Below the pieces are notes generated by a model. The model was given only the letters and a program-made list of their open reading frames with translations, ran no database searches and was not told where the DNA came from. A DNA stretch of 16,383 nucleotides, taken from contig CAIYVS010000596.1 of NCBI GenBank assembly GCA_903929655.1, positions 1-16,383 of the forward strand, given 5' to 3'. This stretch comes from an uncultured Bacteroidota bacterium (GTDB lineage Bacteria > Bacteroidota > Bacteroidia > Chitinophagales > Chitinophagaceae). Made by a program: the position numbers and the translations under genes. Positions 1-9,167 of this stretch are shown in pieces. The first letter of the stretch is position 1. Every line of letters begins with the position of its first letter.

Positions 1-468
1 CATCTGGGAAATACCGCCTAATACTTTTTCCATTTTCTCCTTGCTGCGGGTCAATGTCAGGCGCTCTTTTTTGGTCACGCTGTCCATAGTACCGTCCTGC
101 AACATTTTTTCAATGCTCAGCATTTTCTTTACACTCTTGCGAATAGTAGAGAAGTTGGTAAGCATACCACCCAGCCAACGTTCTGTAACGTAAGGCATAT
201 TCATTTTCTGGGCGGCTTCAGCCATTATTTCTTTAGCCTGTTTTTTAGTAGCTACAAACATGATCTTCTTACCGCTCTTCGCGATCGATTTCAATCCTGC
301 AGCAGCTTCATCAAGGCCTTCAATGGTTTTATTAAGGTCTATTATATGAATACCGTTCTTTTCTGTAAAGATGTACGGTAACATTTTAGGATTCCACTTT
401 TTCTTAAGGTGGCCAAAATGCACACCAGCTTCCAGCAGTTGCTGATGTAATGATTTATTTTCTTCCAT
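1..468 (-). CDS. rpsB: 30S ribosomal protein S2, N-terminal 156 residues (runs off the window)
   Basis: The minus-strand reading frame opens with ATG at 468 and stays open to base 1, giving 156 codons; the C-terminus lies outside the window. The protein begins MEENKSLHQQLLEAGVHFGH and carries the S2 hallmarks: the GVHFGH segment near residue 15, the IHIIDLNKT block near residue 40, a KKIMFVATKKQA strand around residue 70 and the ERWLGGMLTNF signature around residue 95. S2 is a structural protein of the small ribosomal subunit, bound near the 16S head-body junction and needed to recruit S1 where S1 is present. It lies 51 bases downstream of rpsI in the same direction, so it is probably the third gene of the rplM-rpsI-rpsB operon. 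In this phylum tsf usually follows, which would be beyond the left edge (inference). Confidence 0.97.
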   Translation of the reverse strand, partial: MEENKSLHQQLLEAGVHFGHLKKKWNPKMLPYIFTEKNGIHIIDLNKTIEGLDEAAAGLKSIAKSGKKIMFVATKKQAKEIMAEAAQKMNMPYVTERWLGGMLTNFSTIRKSVKKMLSIEKMLQDGTMDSVTKKERLTLTRSKEKMEKVLGGISQM

Positions 469-519
469 TGTAATAATTTCTTCTTGTTGGTTAAAAAAAT
501 AAAGAATACTGGTGTACGA

Positions 520-909
520 TTAACGTTTAGAGAACTGGAAGCTGCGACGAGCTTTTGCTTTACCAAACTTCTTGCGCTCCACCATACGCGAATCGCGTGT
601 CATGAGCCCTTCTTTCTTCAAAGCAGGACGGAATTCAGCATTCACTTCGCATAATGCACGGGCAATAGCCATTTTAATAGCTTCTGCCTGGCCTTTTGGC
701 CCACCACCCTGAACATTTACCACTATATCATAAGTACCTACAGCACTTAAAGTTTTAAGTGGTAATTCCACCTGGTTTTGCAGGTACATAATCGGGAAAT
801 ATGCTTTGTATTCTTTGTCGTTAACCGTAATGTTACCGGTGCCTTTGCTCAGGTAAACACGAGCTACAGCATTTTTGCGGCGACCAACGGCGTTTTTTTG
901 TTTTTCCAT
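520..909 (-). CDS. rpsI: 30S ribosomal protein S9
   Basis: A 129-residue protein of normal length for the S9 family. The N-terminal block GRRKNAVARVYL and the following GTGNITVNDK strand are family hallmarks, as is the basic C-terminal tail ending RRSFQFSKR. In bacterial ribosomes the extreme C-terminal Lys-Arg of S9 reaches the P-site tRNA anticodon stem; this ending is intact here. The ATG at 909 follows rplM by 29 bases, and rplM-rpsI is one of the most conserved ribosomal gene pairs in bacteria. It is probably transcribed from the promoter upstream of rplM, since no promoter is evident in the short gap. Confidence 0.98.
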   Translation of the reverse strand: MEKQKNAVGRRKNAVARVYLSKGTGNITVNDKEYKAYFPIMYLQNQVELPLKTLSAVGTYDIVVNVQGGGPKGQAEAIKMAIARALCEVNAEFRPALKKEGLMTRDSRMVERKKFGKAKARRSFQFSKR

Positions 910-938
910 CTATATAATGGTGTTTATTACTTTTTTAA

Positions 939-1382
939 TTAAAATTTAAGTGTTTCGGGTTTCTGTGCCTTATGCGGATGCTCTGCACCTTCATACACAA
1001 ATAATTTGCTCTGCATCGCACGGCCCAGGCGATTTTTAGGAAGCATACCTTTTACAGCGCGCTCTATCATTACATTTGGCCTGCGAACGATCAGTTCTTC
1101 AGCAGACTCATGTTTTTGTCCACCTGGATGTCCTGAATAAGTAATATAGTCCTTATCTGCAAGCTTATTGCCTGTAAGAACCACTTTGCCCGAATTGATC
1201 ACGATAACATAATCTCCGCAATCAAAATGAGGAGTATAATATGGCCTGTGCTTACCACGCAGCACAGAGGCTATGCGCGATGTCATGCGGCCAAGAGTCA
1301 TATTGGTAGCGTCTACTACATACCATTTGCGCTCTACGATCTTTTCGTTGGCAGATTTTGTTTTAAAACTTAAGTGTCTCAT
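939..1382 (-). CDS. rplM: 50S ribosomal protein L13
   Basis: A 147-residue protein of the usual L13 length. Early assembly protein of the large subunit that binds 23S rRNA. Recognisable blocks are KWYVVDATNMTLGRMTSRIA near residue 20, the GDYVIVINSGKVVLTGNK strand near residue 56, the YYTPHFDCGD stretch and the ERAVKGMLPKNRLGRAM signature around residue 108. The ATG at 1382 is the first in frame and sits about 75 bases downstream of a good Bacteroidota-type promoter. First gene of the operon that continues into rpsI and rpsB. Confidence 0.98.
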   Translation of the reverse strand: MRHLSFKTKSANEKIVERKWYVVDATNMTLGRMTSRIASVLRGKHRPYYTPHFDCGDYVIVINSGKVVLTGNKLADKDYITYSGHPGGQKHESAEELIVRRPNVMIERAVKGMLPKNRLGRAMQSKLFVYEGAEHPHKAQKPETLKF

Positions 1383-1828
1383 ATAAAATTCAAAAGGTAA
1401 AATTCAAAACCCCAATTGTTATTTGATAGCAATACCAAGATATTTTTTGGGACTGCAAAGGTAAAAGCTGCCTGCGATAGCACCAAATAATTTATTAAGA
1501 ATTTTTAGCTCACTTCTATAACAATCTGATTATCAACTATTTTTTTAAAAAAATATTTTTAATTAGACCTGTGTTTACCCAAAATCATGGGCAAAAAGTT
1601 CATCATCCATCGCGTAGTATATTTTATAATATAAAGATTTATGTGTCCTATTTTTAGATATTAATTCTAAATCGATTTTTAAATAATTGTTAACAAATTC
1701 CTAAAAGAGGCTTGCTTTTCTCGTTTTATTAAAATATTTTCACATTACAAATTCACCCCAACACTCACCCCATCTTAGTTTTTAAGACTATATAAAAATC
1801 TTGTACTTGATTAAACAAAATTAGAAAC
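1383..1828. other. AT-rich divergent intergenic region without a gene
   Basis: The 446 bases between rplM and the susC-like gene hold no credible reading frame. The left part carries the ribosomal promoter (1456-1490). Further right are a T7A7 tract (1540-1553), a small CCCA/TGGG hairpin near 1578-1591 and a perfect 10-base palindrome TTGTTAACAA (1687-1696). No TAnnTTTG element is present on the plus strand ahead of the susC-like gene; the closest is a one-base-short TACTTG at about 1804. That suggests a promoter departing from the primary consensus, for example one read by an alternative sigma factor or an activator-dependent one (inference). Confidence 0.6.
1456..1490 (-). promoter_or_regulatory. 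Bacteroidota-type promoter of the rplM-rpsI-rpsB operon
   Basis: On the minus strand a perfect -7 element TACCTTTG (1456-1463, consensus TAnnTTTG) is preceded, after exactly 20 bases, by TTTG (1484-1487) as the -33 element. Both motif and spacing match the primary sigma factor promoter described for Bacteroides and Flavobacterium. The predicted transcription start leaves an untranslated leader of roughly 65-70 bases before the rplM ATG at 1382. Confidence 0.75.
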
Positions 1829-4800
1829 ATGAAAAAAATCATTACGCTCTTCATTTTGCTCTTGTTTGCCATTGTCCAAAACACCGATGCTCAAACAAAA
1901 AGAATTAAAGGAAAAGTACTGGATGAAAATGGCCAGGGCCTGCCGGGTGCGGGCATTACCATTAAAAATACCCAGATAGGTACCGTAACAGATGTTAATG
2001 GCAATTTTTTGCTTGACATGCCGGAGGGAGACAATATTGTAGTAGTCCAGGCAATTGGTTACGCCACCCAGGATGCCACCATTACCAACAATGGTGTTAT
2101 TGTGCAAATGAAAACTGAATCTCGCGCTTTAAGAGAAACAGTTATAACGGCCCTGGGCATGTCTAAAGAAAAGAAAAAGCTCGGCTATAGCATTTCGGAA
2201 GTGAGTGGCGAAAATATTATGAAATCCGGGGAAAATAATACCATAGAGGCATTGGCGGGTCAAACATCGGGAGTCCAGGTAACTTCAAGTGCCGGTACCC
2301 CGGGCGCTTCATCCAGGATTGCTATAAGAGGCACACCGAATCTCCAGGGTGATAACTCTCCATTAGTAGTAATAGATGGTATTATTATTGACAACAGTAC
2401 TTCTCAACCCGTAGCCGGAGATTATCCATACAACCAAAACCTGAGTGGCGTAAATGCTTCTAATCGTTTATTAGACCTGGACCCTGATGATATAGAATCT
2501 GTGTCGGTCTTAAAAGGGCCTGAAGCTGCAGCCCTCTATGGATCAAGCGGAGGTAATGGTGCCTTGATCATCACTACTAAAAAAGGTAAGTATAGGAAAA
2601 AAGGCGAACCAACATTAGGCATCACCTATCGCTCATCAATTGAGTTTACAACAGTTGACAAATTACCCGACCTGCAAAGTCAATATCTGCAGGGAAACAA
2701 TGGTGCCCTGGATACTTCTGGTGATACTCCTAAAAGTTGGGGGCCAAATAAAGATTCTATGTCTGGAATAAAAACATATAATAAGTATAAAGACTTTTTT
2801 CAGACAGGTGTTGGCTATACTAATAATATTGCCATTGACGGAGGGAACGAGACTAATACTTTCAGGCTTAGCTATGGAAATTATTCTGCTACAGGTATTA
2901 TTCCTAATAGTAGCATTAAGAGGAATACTATAACCTTGAGCGGCGAATCTAAACAAAGTAATTGGCTTACAGTAGGCGGAAGTGCTAACTATAGCAATAC
3001 CCAGGACCAAATGGTGCAGAATGGTTCTACACTGGGCGGAATAATGCTCACCTTATTAAGAGCACCTATTAATTACAATATAAAGAATTATGTAGATCCA
3101 CTAACAGGAAATCAAACACAATATTATGCCATATATGATAATCCTCTTTTTTCAACTTATAATAATCCATACAATGACCAGACTGACAGAATATTTGGAA
3201 ACTTGTATGCAAATGCTAAAATATCCGACAACTGGAGTGCTACATGGAAATTAGGAACTGATATGTATAATACACAGGCCAGGCAGGTATATGCCGTATC
3301 TTCATTCGGCGATGATAATAATGACCAGTTAGGCCAGGTAAATTATTCAACTATATATAGCAGGATGCTGTATAGCGACTTCATAGTGCACTATGATAAA
3401 CATCTGAGCAATAAATTAGAATTAAATTCTTTCCTCGGATACAATTTCTGGTATCTCGAAAGCGGTAACGTTTTTTCAAGGGGTAGGGACCTTGCAATAC
3501 CTGGTTTTTATAATTTATCAAACGCCGCAAACTTATATGCCAGCAATGCAGAATCTTATGAGAGAAGGCAAGGCGTGTATGGTGATGTTCAATTGGGATA
3601 TAATTCCATGTTCTACATTGACGTGACTGCGAGAAATGACTGGACCACAGCCTTTGGCCAAGGTGGTGCAACATCAATATTCTATCCTAAAGCAGATGCA
3701 TCATGGATATTTTCCCAATTAATACCTAACAATAACATTTTATCTTTCGGGAAACTAAGAGTGGCTTATTCCGATGCTGGCCTTGGCCCTCAACCTTACA
3801 CTTACCTTCGGACAATATATTATGCACAACCATTTATTACTGATGGATACACCAACGGGAACAGTTTTCCTTATTTAGGCCAAGTGGGTTATTCACCTTC
3901 AAATATATATTATCCCGGAAACTTAAAACCAGCTGATAATGAAGGCAGGGAAATAGGCCTTGACCTCAGATTGTTTAAAAGCCGGGTTACTATAGATGCC
4001 GTTTATTATAACCAGGTATCACACAACAACTTAATTACCGAACCTATAGCACCCAGTACTGGTTTCCAATATCAAGTCGCTAATTCTGGGGATGTGCAGA
4101 ATAAAGGTATAGAATTAGAACTAGGAGTTGATATAATAAAGAACAAAGATTTTAAATGGAACATTTCCGCCAATTTCACTAAAAACGTAAATAAGGTTCT
4201 CGACCTCGCTAATGGTGTTAGTTTGCTCAATACAGAACAAGGATTTTCGGAGATTGGGTCCTATGCTATCGTAGGCCAGCCGTACGATGTATTTTATGGA
4301 ACTGCCTGGAAAAGAGACCCTAAGAACGGACAGATCTACGTTGATAATTTAGGCCATCCCATAATTGATAGTGTTAACCATGTTATAGGCAATCCTAACC
4401 CTAATTGGTTAATGAATATTTCAAATAATTTTAGCTGGAAAGGTTTTAATTTTTCTTTCTTAATTGATATCAGGAACGGTGGTGATATATGGGACGGCAC
4501 AAATGCACGCCTTAACGCCATAGGTATTTCTGCGGCATCAGCCGACCGAACCAGCACATATATTATTAAGGGAGAGGTGGCACCCGGCTATACAGGTGCG
4601 GGCTCCGCAAATACAACCGCTGTACCCGCGCAATACTATTGGCAAACTTTCAAAGGAGACGGGGCGGGCTCGGCTGCTGAGAATGCTATCGAAGACGGAT
4701 CATGGGTACGCCTTCGTTCTGTAAATATCAGTTACCGTTTTAATTTCCGCAAGAAACACGCCAATTCAACAGTGCAATACCTGGAGTTAGGAGTAACAGG

Positions 4801-4945
4801 CAGAAATCTTTTGCTCATTACTAACTATAAAGGCGTAGATCCTGAAACTAGCCTCACTGGCGCCGGGTCAAACATTACCGGCTACGATTATTTTAATAAT
4901 CCTGGAACAAAATCATACATGTTTAACCTGAGAATGGGCCTATAA
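1829..4945 (+). CDS. SusC/RagA-family TonB-dependent outer-membrane receptor
   Basis: A 1038-residue protein of normal SusC length. Order of parts: Sec signal peptide (residues 1 to about 22, ending TDAQ); a carboxypeptidase-regulatory-like beta domain (about 24-95, with GKVLDENGQGLPGAGITI and GYATQ); a probable TonB box ETVITALG (103-110) followed by the SusC-typical KEKKKLGYSI stretch; a plug domain (about 115-255, with IAIRGTP, PLVVIDG and the SVLKGPEAAALYGS motif); then a 22-strand-type barrel ending in NNPGTKSYMFNLRMGL. The family imports glycans or peptides too large for porins, using proton-motive force passed on by TonB-ExbBD, with a SusD lipoprotein lid. Here the SusD-like gene starts 27 bases downstream. 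The substrate cannot be told from sequence: no glycanase, sulfatase or sigma/anti-sigma pair is adjacent. Confidence 0.97.
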   Translation: MKKIITLFILLLFAIVQNTDAQTKRIKGKVLDENGQGLPGAGITIKNTQIGTVTDVNGNFLLDMPEGDNIVVVQAIGYATQDATITNNGVIVQMKTESRALRETVITALGMSKEKKKLGYSISEVSGENIMKSGENNTIEALAGQTSGVQVTSSAGTPGASSRIAIRGTPNLQGDNSPLVVIDGIIIDNSTSQPVAGDYPYNQNLSGVNASNRLLDLDPDDIESVSVLKGPEAAALYGSSGGNGALIITTKKGKYRKKGEPTLGITYRSSIEFTTVDKLPDLQSQYLQGNNGALDTSGDTPKSWGPNKDSMSGIKTYNKYKDFFQTGVGYTNNIAIDGGNETNTFRLSYGNYSATGIIPNSSIKRNTITLSGESKQSNWLTVGGSANYSNTQDQMVQNGSTLGGIMLTLLRAPINYNIKNYVDPLTGNQTQYYAIYDNPLFSTYNNPYNDQTDRIFGNLYANAKISDNWSATWKLGTDMYNTQARQVYAVSSFGDDNNDQLGQVNYSTIYSRMLYSDFIVHYDKHLSNKLELNSFLGYNFWYLESGNVFSRGRDLAIPGFYNLSNAANLYASNAESYERRQGVYGDVQLGYNSMFYIDVTARNDWTTAFGQGGATSIFYPKADASWIFSQLIPNNNILSFGKLRVAYSDAGLGPQPYTYLRTIYYAQPFITDGYTNGNSFPYLGQVGYSPSNIYYPGNLKPADNEGREIGLDLRLFKSRVTIDAVYYNQVSHNNLITEPIAPSTGFQYQVANSGDVQNKGIELELGVDIIKNKDFKWNISANFTKNVNKVLDLANGVSLLNTEQGFSEIGSYAIVGQPYDVFYGTAWKRDPKNGQIYVDNLGHPIIDSVNHVIGNPNPNWLMNISNNFSWKGFNFSFLIDIRNGGDIWDGTNARLNAIGISAASADRTSTYIIKGEVAPGYTGAGSANTTAVPAQYYWQTFKGDGAGSAAENAIEDGSWVRLRSVNISYRFNFRKKHANSTVQYLELGVTGRNLLLITNYKGVDPETSLTGAGSNITGYDYFNNPGTKSYMFNLRMGL

Positions 4946-4972
4946 TTATTTCAAAACAAAAAACGAAAAGAA

Positions 4973-6346
4973 ATGAAAAATATAAAATCAGCAATAGTTT
5001 TTATACTTGGAATAGGGACACTCGCAGCCTGTAAACATGATAAGAGTTTGTTTGTTAACCCTAATTCCCCGACTACAGCAACGCCCCAAACATTACTTAC
5101 CTCTGCAGAAGTTTCTACGATTAATACTTACGAAGGAGACCTGAACCGTTCTGCAGGCATATTAATTCAGCATAGTGTGGGAGCTTTGGCACAAGCAGAG
5201 GGTACACAGGTATACTCATTACCCCAAAGTCTTTTTGATAATCAGTGGTCGCAGATATACCAGACACTCGAAACTGCAGAGCTATTAAAACTCAATTTCG
5301 CCGCAAAAGACCCATATTATGCAGGAATCGCGGATATCATTATGGCGATGAACTGGGGCTTATGCTCTGACCTTTGGGGTGATATTCCCTTCAGTCATGC
5401 CCTCAGTATTGATTCAGTTAAATTCCCTACTTATGACGCTCAGCAATTAGTGCTGAATGGCCTAATAGGCCTGCTTGACAGTGGTATAGCTATTCTTTCA
5501 AATGATAGTCTCGTTAACGGATACGTGCCTGCAACCGACGACATAATTTTTGGTGGCAGTCGGCCTAATTGGGTCGCTACAGCTTATACATTACGCGCAC
5601 GTTATTTAAACAGGTTTAGTAATAAAAGCAATTATGATCCGGCAACTATATTGACAGACCTGAGTAAAGGCATACAAAGTGCAAGCCAGAACTGTATGGG
5701 CATTCATGGTAACAGCGGAACAGAAGATAATCAATGGTATGCTTATATCCAGTCAAGGTCTTATATTGTTGCCAGTTTGCCTTTTGTTGATTCCCTTATG
5801 TTAAGGCCTACCGATCAGCGCCTTTATTATTACTACGCAGCTTGTGATACATGCACACTAGGTGGTGTAAATGGAAGTCCTGTTGATAATGTTACTACTC
5901 AGGATATATCTTTATGGGGCAATTACCTTGCCGCTGCAGCCTCTACCCCAACGCCTATTGTTACTTATTTTGAAGCGCTTTTTATTAAAGCAGAAGTGGA
6001 GGCCAGAACCGGAGATAGTACGAATGCTGCTTTAGATCTTAATAAAGCCATCATGGAAAACTGCAACGAAGTTACTGCTGGCACCTATTCTGGAACTGAT
6101 ATAGCGACTTATACAGCTTCGACAGCTAACCTCGGCAGGATTATGTATGAAAAATGGATAGCCATGTTTGGACAAACCGAAGCCTATGACGATTACAGGA
6201 GAACAGGACTCCCTGCACTTACTCCTAATCCACAGGGAACCCTGTCCGTTATTCCAAAACGTTATCCCACACCAGACCAGGAAAGTAATTCAAATCCTAA
6301 TGCACCAATACCCAGTTTGATAAGCCCTGTATGGTGGGCGCAATAA
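4973..6346 (+). CDS. SusD/RagB-like nutrient-binding outer-membrane lipoprotein
   Basis: A 457-residue lipoprotein. The signal peptide ends in a clear lipobox LAAC with the lipidated cysteine at residue 20, and the mature N-terminus runs into VNPNSPTTATPQTLL, the NPN-P-T opening shared by SusD proteins. Later hallmarks are the TPR-like helices around residues 80-150 (ADIIMAMNWGLCSDLWGDIPF, the conserved W-D-IP-S segment) and the C-terminal EKWIAMFGQTEAYDDYRRTG segment (about 393-412), where SusD proteins have E-W-ELF/E-R-WD-R. The length and the absence of the classic RPVP-type C-terminus suggest the shorter SusD-like_2 subfamily (inference). It forms the extracellular lid of the receptor encoded 27 bases upstream; the two surely share a transcript. 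Confidence 0.95.
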   Translation: MKNIKSAIVFILGIGTLAACKHDKSLFVNPNSPTTATPQTLLTSAEVSTINTYEGDLNRSAGILIQHSVGALAQAEGTQVYSLPQSLFDNQWSQIYQTLETAELLKLNFAAKDPYYAGIADIIMAMNWGLCSDLWGDIPFSHALSIDSVKFPTYDAQQLVLNGLIGLLDSGIAILSNDSLVNGYVPATDDIIFGGSRPNWVATAYTLRARYLNRFSNKSNYDPATILTDLSKGIQSASQNCMGIHGNSGTEDNQWYAYIQSRSYIVASLPFVDSLMLRPTDQRLYYYYAACDTCTLGGVNGSPVDNVTTQDISLWGNYLAAAASTPTPIVTYFEALFIKAEVEARTGDSTNAALDLNKAIMENCNEVTAGTYSGTDIATYTASTANLGRIMYEKWIAMFGQTEAYDDYRRTGLPALTPNPQGTLSVIPKRYPTPDQESNSNPNAPIPSLISPVWWAQ

Positions 6347-6392
6347 CAATATGAATATTTGAAAACTATTTAAAAATCTAAAAGAAGGAATT

Positions 6393-7802
6393 ATGAAATA
6401 TATTTTTAGAATATTAACCATACTATCAGTCCTTAATATTTCACAGGCTGATTTACATGCTCAGCATATACAGGGCATTGGTCTAAGCTTTGGTGCCAAC
6501 GATTTTTATGGGCCACAAACAGGTAAGTACTTTGGTGATAACGTAACAAATATCACCTTCAACGCTATAGAAGGAAAGAATGATACCAATATTTCGAAAA
6601 AATTTCGTTGGGACCCCTTGGTCCGGTTCACATGCTGGTACAAGCTAAACAGGCATTTCGATTTTAATTTGGGTATTTCCCTCGGCAATGCCATTTATCC
6701 GACAGGCAGTAATGATACGACTTATCAGGAAATCAAGAGGACCCCGGTTTCTAAAACTAAATCCTTACTTGCAGAGCTTGATGTTCGTGCCAATTACAAT
6801 ATCATTCCTAAAGAAAAACATTTTATCTCCCCTTATGTTTTTGCAGGCCTTACAGGCGCTTACCATTCCGGCTATTCAGGCCTTGATATCCCTGTGGGTG
6901 CAGGTTTGAATTTCAGGCTCGATAAAAAAAGCAAAGATGTTTATTTTAATCTGGATGCAGGTTATAAAGTTGCAGTTACCAGCAATGATTTTAACCATAT
7001 ACAATATGCAGCAGGTTTTGTTTATTGGTTCAAACCACATTACAAAGCACTGGTTTCGAAAACAGTTGAAGCTGCAGTTGCAGAATTGGCAGCACCTGAT
7101 ATGGACCACGACGGAATACCCGACAGTGTTGATAAATGTCCTACTATTCCTGGCCTGGCAGAATTCAATGGCTGCCCGGATACAGATGGAGACGGAGTGC
7201 CGGATGATGAAGATGAGTGCCCGCTGGTGGCAGGCCTCAAACAATTTAACGGTTGCCCTGATACAGATGGAGATGGCATACCAGACAATAAAGACAAATG
7301 TCCTTACCAGGCAGGCCCTGCAGATAATGGCGGATGCCCGATTGCTGACAGGGACCATGATGGCGTACCTGACAACGAAGATATGTGCCCTGACGTACCC
7401 GGCACAGTTGCCAACCATGGCTGCCCCGAGATAAAGAAAGAACTGCATGAAAAAATATCCCGGGCTGCCCGCGATGTATTCTTTGATGAAGGAAAAACAA
7501 CTTTAAAGAAAAGCTCTTACTCAGCTTTAACTAAAGTCGTGAACATCATGAAAGAAAACCCAGGCTTATATCTCAATATTTCTGGCTATACAGATAATGT
7601 AGGCAACAAAGAATTTAACCAGACATTATCAGAAAAACGTGCCAATGTTTGCAAAGAATACCTCATAAGCAAAGGAGTGAGCGCAGATCATCTCTCGGCA
7701 AAAGGTTATGGCGAGGAAAACCCCATCGCAGATAATAAAACAGAAGCCGGTAAAGCCAAAAACAGGCGTACTGAAATGAAATTGTCTAGTTATAAACAAT
7801 AA
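6393..7802 (+). CDS. OmpA-family protein with N-terminal beta-barrel, four TSP3 calcium repeats and peptidoglycan-binding domain
   Basis: A 469-residue protein. It has a signal peptide (1 to about 24, ending LHAQ), a predicted outer-membrane barrel (about 25-215), and four Asp-rich TSP3-type repeats starting near residues 236, 263, 290 and 319, each with a D-x-D-x-DG-PD core and a CP pair. An OmpA C-terminal domain (about 355-465) follows, with SGYTDNVGN, LSEKRANVCKEYL and NRRTEM. Asp401 and Arg416, 15 residues apart, correspond to the pair that grips diaminopimelate in OmpA-like domains. The expected role is anchoring the outer membrane to peptidoglycan, with a calcium-stiffened linker. It starts 46 bases after the susD-like stop, behind an AAGGA-like ribosome binding site at about 6384-6388, and is followed by a terminator. 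It is therefore probably the last gene of a three-gene transcript, though a promoter of its own cannot be excluded. Confidence 0.95.
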   Translation: MKYIFRILTILSVLNISQADLHAQHIQGIGLSFGANDFYGPQTGKYFGDNVTNITFNAIEGKNDTNISKKFRWDPLVRFTCWYKLNRHFDFNLGISLGNAIYPTGSNDTTYQEIKRTPVSKTKSLLAELDVRANYNIIPKEKHFISPYVFAGLTGAYHSGYSGLDIPVGAGLNFRLDKKSKDVYFNLDAGYKVAVTSNDFNHIQYAAGFVYWFKPHYKALVSKTVEAAVAELAAPDMDHDGIPDSVDKCPTIPGLAEFNGCPDTDGDGVPDDEDECPLVAGLKQFNGCPDTDGDGIPDNKDKCPYQAGPADNGGCPIADRDHDGVPDNEDMCPDVPGTVANHGCPEIKKELHEKISRAARDVFFDEGKTTLKKSSYSALTKVVNIMKENPGLYLNISGYTDNVGNKEFNQTLSEKRANVCKEYLISKGVSADHLSAKGYGEENPIADNKTEAGKAKNRRTEMKLSSYKQ

Positions 7803-7823
7803 ATAAAATAGCGTGTGATTTTT

Positions 7824-7855
7824 AAAAAGCAGGCCCGGTTTCGGGTCTGCTTTTT
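7824..7855. terminator. Bidirectional rho-independent terminator
   Basis: A 14-base-pair stem (7824-7837 with 7842-7855) with one G-T pair, closed by a GTTT loop. The left arm begins with five A and the right arm ends with five T, so it can work in both directions. It lies between the convergent OmpA-family gene (stop at 7802) and M28 peptidase gene (stop at 7881), as expected for a shared terminator. Confidence 0.9.
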
Positions 7856-7880
7856 ACCTGGAACTATGTAAATATTCTTG

Positions 7881-9167
7881 TTATTTATTCAACCCCTCCC
7901 CAAACTCAATCAGCAATTTTGCAAGCTTATCAATATTGTTAAACGATAGCGAACTTGCCTTATCAAATACATCATGATAATAACCCTTCCCTCCGTTAGA
8001 ATAAATAAAGAATGAAGGCACACCTGCTTCAGTAAAATGATAATGGTCGCTATTCGCAGCCTTGCCGCGACTTTTCACAGCAGGCAGGTAACTGTGATTA
8101 AGATTTATCTTTTGCAGCATTTCAAACTGCCTCGGATATTCTGTTGCATTCACAACAGTCACCCCATCACTAGCATCACCCATAATATCCAGGTTTGTAA
8201 GAAAATGGATATGGTCTAAAGGGATGAGCGGATGTTTTACAAAATATTCTGAGCCCTTTAGTCCCGCTTCTTCACCACTGAAAGATATAAATACGATGGA
8301 GTAATGTTGAGGATGTGTAGAAAAATATTGAGCGAGATACAATAGCATAGCCGTACCGCTGGCATTATCGCTGGCACCGGGAAACATCGCATCTCTGCCC
8401 ATCATACCCAAATGATCGTAGTGTGCTGAAAAAACAATAAAGCTATCTTTTACAGCTCCCGGTACCATGCCTATAACGTTTTCATTTTTATCGTTTGTTA
8501 TAAAATCTGCCTCAATATTAATACCTGCATGCTTTATTTTTCGTGGAATAACAGTGTCCTCTATATATAACACAGTTCTTGTGAATTGTGTATCAAGTGT
8601 CGTCCAAGTAAGCTTTCCATGTTGCGGAATAATATAACATCCTTTCGGCAATTCTCTTACAAGCCCCCAAATATGTTCTGATAGCCTTTTGCAGAGTGTG
8701 TCGGCATTTTGTAAAAGATAAACGCTGCTTTTCAGGTTCCATCTAGCTTTCACGTTTGCCCATTCCTTCGAATCTTTAATATTATTCAGGTCCACTTGTA
8801 CAACTTTTTTCCTTTTTCCTTTAAAAGATGTGCTTCCGGCATCAACAAGAAAATCAATTCCGGGTTTCATTTTTTTTCTGCCAAGTTTAAGCGACACTTC
8901 TCCGGGGAAAGTGTTAACAGGAAAATAATAAGACTGAACAAAGCTGTCACCTTCTCCAACTGGCTTCAATCCAAATTCTTTAAATTTCTTTTGCAGGTAG
9001 CGTGCGGCATTTTCTTTACCATTATTTACATAACCACGCCCCGCCATTTTTTCACCACAAAGAACCTCAACCTGATTTTTCAAAAAAGGTATTTCATCTT
9101 GTGCATAAGCGCAAGAGCCTTTTGTAAATACAAGAATAAGTAAACTATAGCTCAGTATTTTTATCAT
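7881..9167 (-). CDS. Secreted M28-family zinc metallopeptidase
   Basis: A 428-residue protein with a Sec signal peptide (1 to about 23, ending CAYAQ). The catalytic domain occupies the C-terminal half and shows the complete M28 two-zinc site. These are His249 and Asp251 in AHYDHLG, bridging Asp267 in GASDNASG, catalytic Glu299 and ligand Glu300 in SFSGEEAGLKGS, Asp327 in NLDIMGD, and His398 in YYHDVFD; the SDHYHF motif (373-378) is also present. Residues about 24-240 are a less conserved region, probably prodomain or PA-like insert. The family removes N-terminal amino acids or dipeptides in the periplasm or outside the cell; specificity cannot be read here. Its ATG overlaps the TGA of the upstream chitinase-like gene (ATGA at 9164-9167), implying translational coupling. 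Confidence 0.93.
   Translation of the reverse strand: MIKILSYSLLILVFTKGSCAYAQDEIPFLKNQVEVLCGEKMAGRGYVNNGKENAARYLQKKFKEFGLKPVGEGDSFVQSYYFPVNTFPGEVSLKLGRKKMKPGIDFLVDAGSTSFKGKRKKVVQVDLNNIKDSKEWANVKARWNLKSSVYLLQNADTLCKRLSEHIWGLVRELPKGCYIIPQHGKLTWTTLDTQFTRTVLYIEDTVIPRKIKHAGINIEADFITNDKNENVIGMVPGAVKDSFIVFSAHYDHLGMMGRDAMFPGASDNASGTAMLLYLAQYFSTHPQHYSIVFISFSGEEAGLKGSEYFVKHPLIPLDHIHFLTNLDIMGDASDGVTVVNATEYPRQFEMLQKINLNHSYLPAVKSRGKAANSDHYHFTEAGVPSFFIYSNGGKGYYHDVFDKASSLSFNNIDKLAKLLIEFGEGLNK

Noticed and set aside
6876..7448. Long minus-strand and alternate-frame open frames across the OmpA-family gene
   Set aside because: They lie opposite or out of phase with the TSP3 repeats and read as cysteine- and isoleucine-rich sequence without domain character; the repeat's base composition keeps several frames open.
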